From Colletotrichum lupini (taxonomy: Eukaryota; Ascomycota; Sordariomycetes; Glomerellales; Glomerellaceae), in contig NC_064674.1 of NCBI RefSeq assembly GCF_023278565.1, positions 248,001 to 312,000 of the forward strand: 64,000 nt of DNA, in the 5' to 3' direction. A program made the translations under genes and the position numbers. Under the pieces are notes generated by a model. That model was not told the origin of the DNA and made no database searches. It saw only the letters and a list, made by a program, of their open reading frames with translations. Positions within the stretch are counted from its first letter, which is position 1; every line of letters starts with the position of its first letter. Below are positions 59,581 through 64,000 of this stretch, in pieces.

Positions 59581-59752
59581 TTGTTTTACTATTTTACCTT
59601 TACTAGCTGCTCGGGCGATTCTCAATATCGGTTATATAGTATTAATATATAGTACTAGTAGATACTTATACTATCTCGTTAGACTATCTTTTTAATTTTC
59701 TTCTACCTTTTGAACTTTCCCTCCTGCAAAGTTTACTAATACGGATTGATAG
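59581..59752 (-). mobile_element. R1 short form (172 bp)
   Basis: The duplication TTAATTTCACTTAT / TTAATTTTACTTAT (59567-59580, 59753-59766) has one C/T change. The minus-strand 5' end is five bases upstream of AATCCGTA. Confidence 0.72.
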
Positions 59753-60342
59753 TTAATTTTACTTATAAATATATATATATTCGTTACTTTGTTTTTTTTA
59801 TTTAAATTAAAAAACGCTACTTCCCTTGCTATTTATTATTATTACGCTATTACTACCGTTATTACTATTATTATTACTATTACTATTACTATTATCATTA
59901 AATCATTTTAAATATATACTATTAGAATGCCGAGACGCTAACTTATCGATCTATAGGAATACCTTAAGCGCTAGAAGTTCGATTTTATAAGTATTATACT
60001 AAAAGACCCCGAACTATAATAAGGTTATTTTAAAAAATACGGATTAGATATTATTGATTTTAAGATCCGAAATACGTATATTAATATAGGTATTACCCTT
60101 ATTAATACTTAATTAATATAATATAGCCTTAACAAAGTACCTAATCGATTATAAAATATTATTAATACCCTAGTATTATAATAATAAAATAAGAGGTTTA
60201 GAGAGATTAAAAAGGGTATTTTAAAGTTATTAAATAAGTTAGAAAATAGGAGGTATGTGATAGCTATTTAAAGGGTAATTAATATATTATAGCGGGATTA
60301 TTAGTATTTGATAATAGCTACGGCCGGCTATAGTTAGTTATA

Positions 60343-61498
60343 TAGTAGTTTTTTTCTAGCTTTATAAGTATAAAAGATCGACCTTAACGGGATTACGCTT
60401 TTAAAGAAAATTATATAATAAAGTATATTTTTTAACTATATAATATACGTAATATATCCTAAGTACGCGCTTAATATAATATAGTAATTTCGATATAAAA
60501 ACCGCTATTTAATTCGGGATAAGTAAGCTACTTTATAGTAGCGCTAATTGAAAAAGTTAATAGTAGAGGTCGGCTATAATAGTTAGCTATAATAATTAGC
60601 TATAATAGTTAGAGGCGGCCCTTAATCGTAGAGGTTCTAAATTTTAATAGTAACATAAAAGTCTTTAAAAAGGGCTAAATAGGCTAATATTTACTAATTT
60701 TTAGAGCTTATAAAGATTCTTTTTATTCTTATTACTTTTAATATTACCCAAAGCTCTATTTAAACTAAATAAATTTACTAAATAAATTTACTAAATAAAT
60801 TTACTAAATAAACTTATTAATATATAAACTATTACTTAGAGAGTTAGTTAAATAACTAGTTAAAAGGTTAGCTAGTTAGAATACTACTTTAATAAGAACC
60901 TATTCTACTCTTAGTATATAGTTAGTAATTAATAAGCTAAAAATACTTATTAATAAGTCTACTCCTCTCGGGCTAGGCGCCCTTAGCTAGCTTAAAACTA
61001 TAACTATTATAACTAATATAAATACGCTTAAAAAGTAGTAAAATACTTTTTAATAATAAAAAATTTGGCTAAGTAATATTATAAGCGCCGTAAATAGCCG
61101 GGCTAATATAAATATTAAGATTTAATATATTAACGTAAACTTAGTTATAATAGTTATAATAAACGGGTTAAAAATATATAAAGTTAAAATAATAAGCTAG
61201 CGCTTTAAATAGCTCTTATAAGACCCCCTAAGTAATAATAATACTTATATAAAAAAATAGATTATATTAAACTTAGCTATTTACGTAAGTTAGTATTAAG
61301 AGGTCTTATATATTAAAATAAATAAAGCTTATTTTATAAGCGGGTAATAAAAGGTTAGGAGCTATTAATAAAAGGGAGATAATAGTCGAGTTAGTTAATT
61401 ATTATTTTAGTTAGTAATTAGGTATAGAGCGCATTATACCTAGCTTTTCTTAATACGTAATACACGGTACGGCCCCGGCGGATTGCTCCGTCGGGGGG
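60343..61498 (-). mobile_element. R2 element, full length
   Basis: 1156 bp from TAGTAGTTTTTTTCTAGC to ATTGCTCCGTCGGGGGG. The 13-bp duplication ATAGTTAGTTATA is at 60330-60342 and 61499-61511. The 12-bp array near 60770-60820 has about 4 units. Confidence 0.78.
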
Positions 61499-61619
61499 AT
61501 AGTTAGTTATAAAGTTTTATTAAAGTACGTAATAAAAATACTTAATATTTACCTTAATAGACTAGCTTACTTTTAAAGGTGAAGATGGCCCCTAATAAGG
61601 CGGACCGGACCCTAAAGGG

Positions 61620-61745
61620 TTATATTAATTTATAAAACGCTTATAATAGGGCTAAAGACTAAGTAAGTTCTTATTAATAAGTAATAGTATTATAATAAAG
61701 GTAATTTAGTATTAATAAGTTATAAAATCTAGAGCTTTATATTTT
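61620..61745. other. AT-rich host sequence
   Basis: Short stretch between elements. No gene or repeat recognised. Confidence 0.4.
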
Positions 61746-61760
61746 ACTTATTTAGTTATA

Positions 61761-63102
61761 TAGTGGTTTTTTCTAGCTTTATAGGTAGAAAAGATCGACC
61801 TTAAGGGGATTACGCTTTTAGGGGAAATTATATAATATAGTATACTTTTTAATTATATAATATGCGCAATATATCCTAAGTACGCGCTTAACGTAATATA
61901 GTGATTTTAATACGAAAACTACTATTTAATTTAGGATAAATAAGCTGCCCTACGGCAGTACTAGCTAGAAAGGTTAATAATAAAAGTTAGCTATAATAGT
62001 TAGCCGTAATAATTAGCTATAATAGTTAGAAGCGGCCCTTAACCACAGAGGTTCTAAACTTTAATAATAACGTAGAGGTTTTTAAAAAAAGGGCTAAATA
62101 GGCTAATATTTACTACTCTTTAGAGCTCGTCAAGATTTTTTTTATTTTTATTACTTTTAATATTAACTAAAGCTACTCTCTATTTAAACTAAATAAATCT
62201 ATTAAACAAATCTACTAAATAAATCTATTAAATAAATCTATTAAATAAATCTATTAAATAAATCTATTAAATAAATTTACTAAATAAACTTATTGATATA
62301 TAAACTACTACCTCGACGAGAACCTACTCTAAAAATGCTTATTAACAAGTCTACCCCTCTCGGGCTGGGCGCCCTCTTTAGCTAGCTCGACGCTATAGCT
62401 ATTATAACTAACGTAAGTATACCCAAGGATTAATAAAGTACTTTTTAGCGGTGCGGAATTTAACTAAGTAATAATACGAACGCTATAAATAGCCGGGCTA
62501 GTATAAATATTAAGATTTATTATATTAACGCTAGCTTAGTTATAATAGCTACGATAGACGGGCTAGAGGTATATAGGGTTAGGGTAATAAGCCGGCGCCT
62601 TAAATAGCTCTTACGGGACCCCCTAAGTAATAATAATACCTATATAAAAGAATAGATAATCCGTGGTTATGAACTTTATAAGAGGGAAAGTTAAAAAGTT
62701 AGAAAATCTAAAAAAGATTAGTCTAGCGAGATAGTATAAGTATTTACTAATACCGTATATTAATACTATATAATTAATATCAAGAATCGCCCGAGCAGCT
62801 GGTAAAAGTAGAATATCAAAATAAATAAATAAAAGAATAGATTATACTAGACCTAGTTACTTACGTAGGTTAGTACTAAGAGGTCCTATACGCGTTAAAA
62901 TAAGTAAAGCTCGCTTTATAAGCGGCTAGAACTTAAGAGGACTTTACGTAGCAAAAGGTTAAGAGCTATTAATAAAAGGGAGATATTAGTCAAATCGGTT
63001 AACTACTACTTTAGTTAGTAGTTAGGTATAGAGCGTATTATACTTAGTTTTCCCTAATACGTAATACACGGTACGGCCCCGGCGGATTGCTCCGTCGGGG
63101 GG
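61761..63102 (-). mobile_element. R2 element carrying a short R1
   Basis: Plus strand from TAGTGGTTTTTTCTAGC to ATTGCTCCGTCGGGGGG, with the perfect 15-bp duplication ACTTATTTAGTTATA (61746-61760 and 63103-63117). The 12-bp array at about 62180-62290 is the longest in the window (about 8 units). Removing the R1 at 62658-62828 leaves about 1.16 kb. Confidence 0.78.
62658..62828 (+). mobile_element. R1 short form (171 bp)
   Basis: Starts AATCCGTGGTTATGAAC and ends with AAATAAATAAAT. The 14-bp duplication ATAAAAGAATAGAT lies at 62644-62657 and 62829-62842. This is the clearest example of a SINE-sized insertion here. Confidence 0.8.
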
Positions 63103-63151
63103 ACTTATTTAGTTATATTACTAAGTTATAATAAATAAGTATATTTATACT

Positions 63152-63262
63152 AATAGTCTATTATGATGGTAGGAGTATTCATTAATATAATATATTAATA
63201 CTATATAATTAATATCAATGACCGCCCGAGTAGTTAGTAAAGGTAGAATAAAAGAATAAATT
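63152..63262 (+). mobile_element. R1 truncated remnant
   Basis: Begins TAGTCTATTATGATGGTAGG, close to the 5' end of the 104-105-bp copies, and ends GTAAAGGTAGAATAAAAG. Duplications were not resolved. Confidence 0.5.
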
Positions 63263-63302
63263 TTCATAATAAGTATGAGATTTTATAATAATAATAGCTT
63301 TA

Positions 63303-63478
63303 TTTATTTTTTTATTCTACCTTTACTAGTTGCTCGGGCGGTTCTTCATATTAATTATATAGTATTAATATATAGTATTAATAAATACTCCCACTATCTC
63401 GATAGACTATTTTTTTTAGATTTTCTAACTTTTTAACTTTCTCTCTTATAAAGTTCATAACCACGGATCATTAACGGC
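63303..63478 (-). mobile_element. R1 short form (176 bp)
   Basis: Minus-strand 5' end GCCGTTAATGATCCGTGG, tail TTTATTTTTTTATTC-type on the plus strand. The perfect 14-bp duplication TAATAATAGCTTTA is at 63289-63302 and 63479-63492. Confidence 0.8.
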
Positions 63479-63492
63479 TAATAATAGCTTTA

Positions 63493-63754
63493 ATATACCC
63501 CCTTTTTCTATTAATTAATATCTCGTTAATTATTTAAGAAAGAATAGTATAAAGGCTTATCTACTTAATTATGATATAAAACTTTAGGTCTTTAAAATAG
63601 TCTTAATAAGCGAATTCGTATATATATTAAAGTTCTTATATTTATTAATAAAGTACTAGGCCTATTAGTAGCGGAGGGGGATATATATATTAGCCAAGTA
63701 TAATAGAGCTATAGTTTACTTAGTAAAATCCGTTTAGAGTTTTCTTCAAGTAGT
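63493..63754. other. AT-rich host sequence
   Basis: No gene or known repeat recognised. Confidence 0.4.
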
Positions 63755-64000
63755 ATTTATTTTCTTTATATTCTAGTTTTACTAACTACACGGGTAGTTC
63801 TTGATATTCATTATATAGTATTAATATATAGCATTAATAAATTTTCCTACTATCTTAATAAATTTCTTTTTTTTTCTCCTTAATTTTCCCTCTTATATAG
63901 TGTATAACTATATATTATTAACGGCGATATTAGGTACCCTACGCTACTACTTTATAAGCCTATTATATACTTAGCTAAGTTAGCTACTTTGCTAAGCATA
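63755..64000 (-). mobile_element. R1 element, cut by the window end
   Basis: The 3' half (ATTCTAGTTTTACTAACTAC, CACGGGTAGTTCTTGATATT) is followed by the beginning of the long-form body (TTAACGGCGATATTAGGTAC, CTACTTTATAAGCCTATTAT), so a long R1 probably continues past 64000. Confidence 0.6.

Larger units (their letters stand above)
59241..61619 (-). mobile_element. R1 full-length element with nested R1 and R2
   Basis: The tail is at 59241-59260 and the 5' end CCCTTTAGGGTCC reads back from 61619. Insertions are the short R1 at 59581-59752 and the R2 at 60343-61498. Confidence 0.65.

Noticed and set aside
62658..62828. tRNA-derived SINE with polymerase III boxes
   Set aside because: Size, tail and duplication fit a SINE, but I could not find convincing A or B boxes in this or the other short copies.

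Overview
This window looks like gene-poor, repeat-rich DNA from a filamentous ascomycete (Pezizomycotina). The evidence is short GT-AG introns of 60-78 nt in the readable genes, fungal-type conserved proteins, and blocks of extremely AT-rich DNA almost without CA or TG dinucleotides. That depletion is the mark of repeat-induced point mutation (RIP). I cannot name the species from sequence alone.

Layout. 1-15304 is of normal base composition and is mostly decayed coding debris. It holds a copy of a dispersed repeat (R3), a broken subtilisin-like protease, an inverted duplication, one low-complexity array, and the only two genes that look intact: a divergent pair at 7566-8741 (-) and 9368-10798 (+). 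15305-27443 is a RIP-mutated element bounded by 154-bp direct repeats (LTR-like), with further elements nested inside. 27444-34580 is again of normal composition, with two more R3 copies and broken coding pieces. 34596-41086 is a complete RIP-mutated LINE with a perfect 15-bp target duplication and recognisable endonuclease, reverse transcriptase and RNase H remains. 41102-45600 is of normal composition and holds two broken PD-(D/E)XK-type genes. 45600-64000 is a dense nest of two short retroposon-like families, here called R1 and R2, inserted repeatedly into each other, plus one TIR element.

The most interesting material is R1 and R2. R1 copies share one 3' end with an A-rich tail and come in discrete sizes (about 1.0 kb, 170 bp and 104 bp), each with a recurrent 5' end and a target duplication. 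R2 (about 1.06-1.2 kb) has a GC-rich 5' hairpin, an internal 12-bp tandem array and a 3' end ...CYACTA. It is flanked by duplications of 13-16 bp (mostly 15) that begin TATA at the 3' junction. Both look like non-autonomous elements moved by target-primed reverse transcription. The LINE at 34.6-41.1 kb is a plausible helper for R1 (inference). There are no rRNA, tRNA or CRISPR features that I can support. Most open frames elsewhere are fortuitous.
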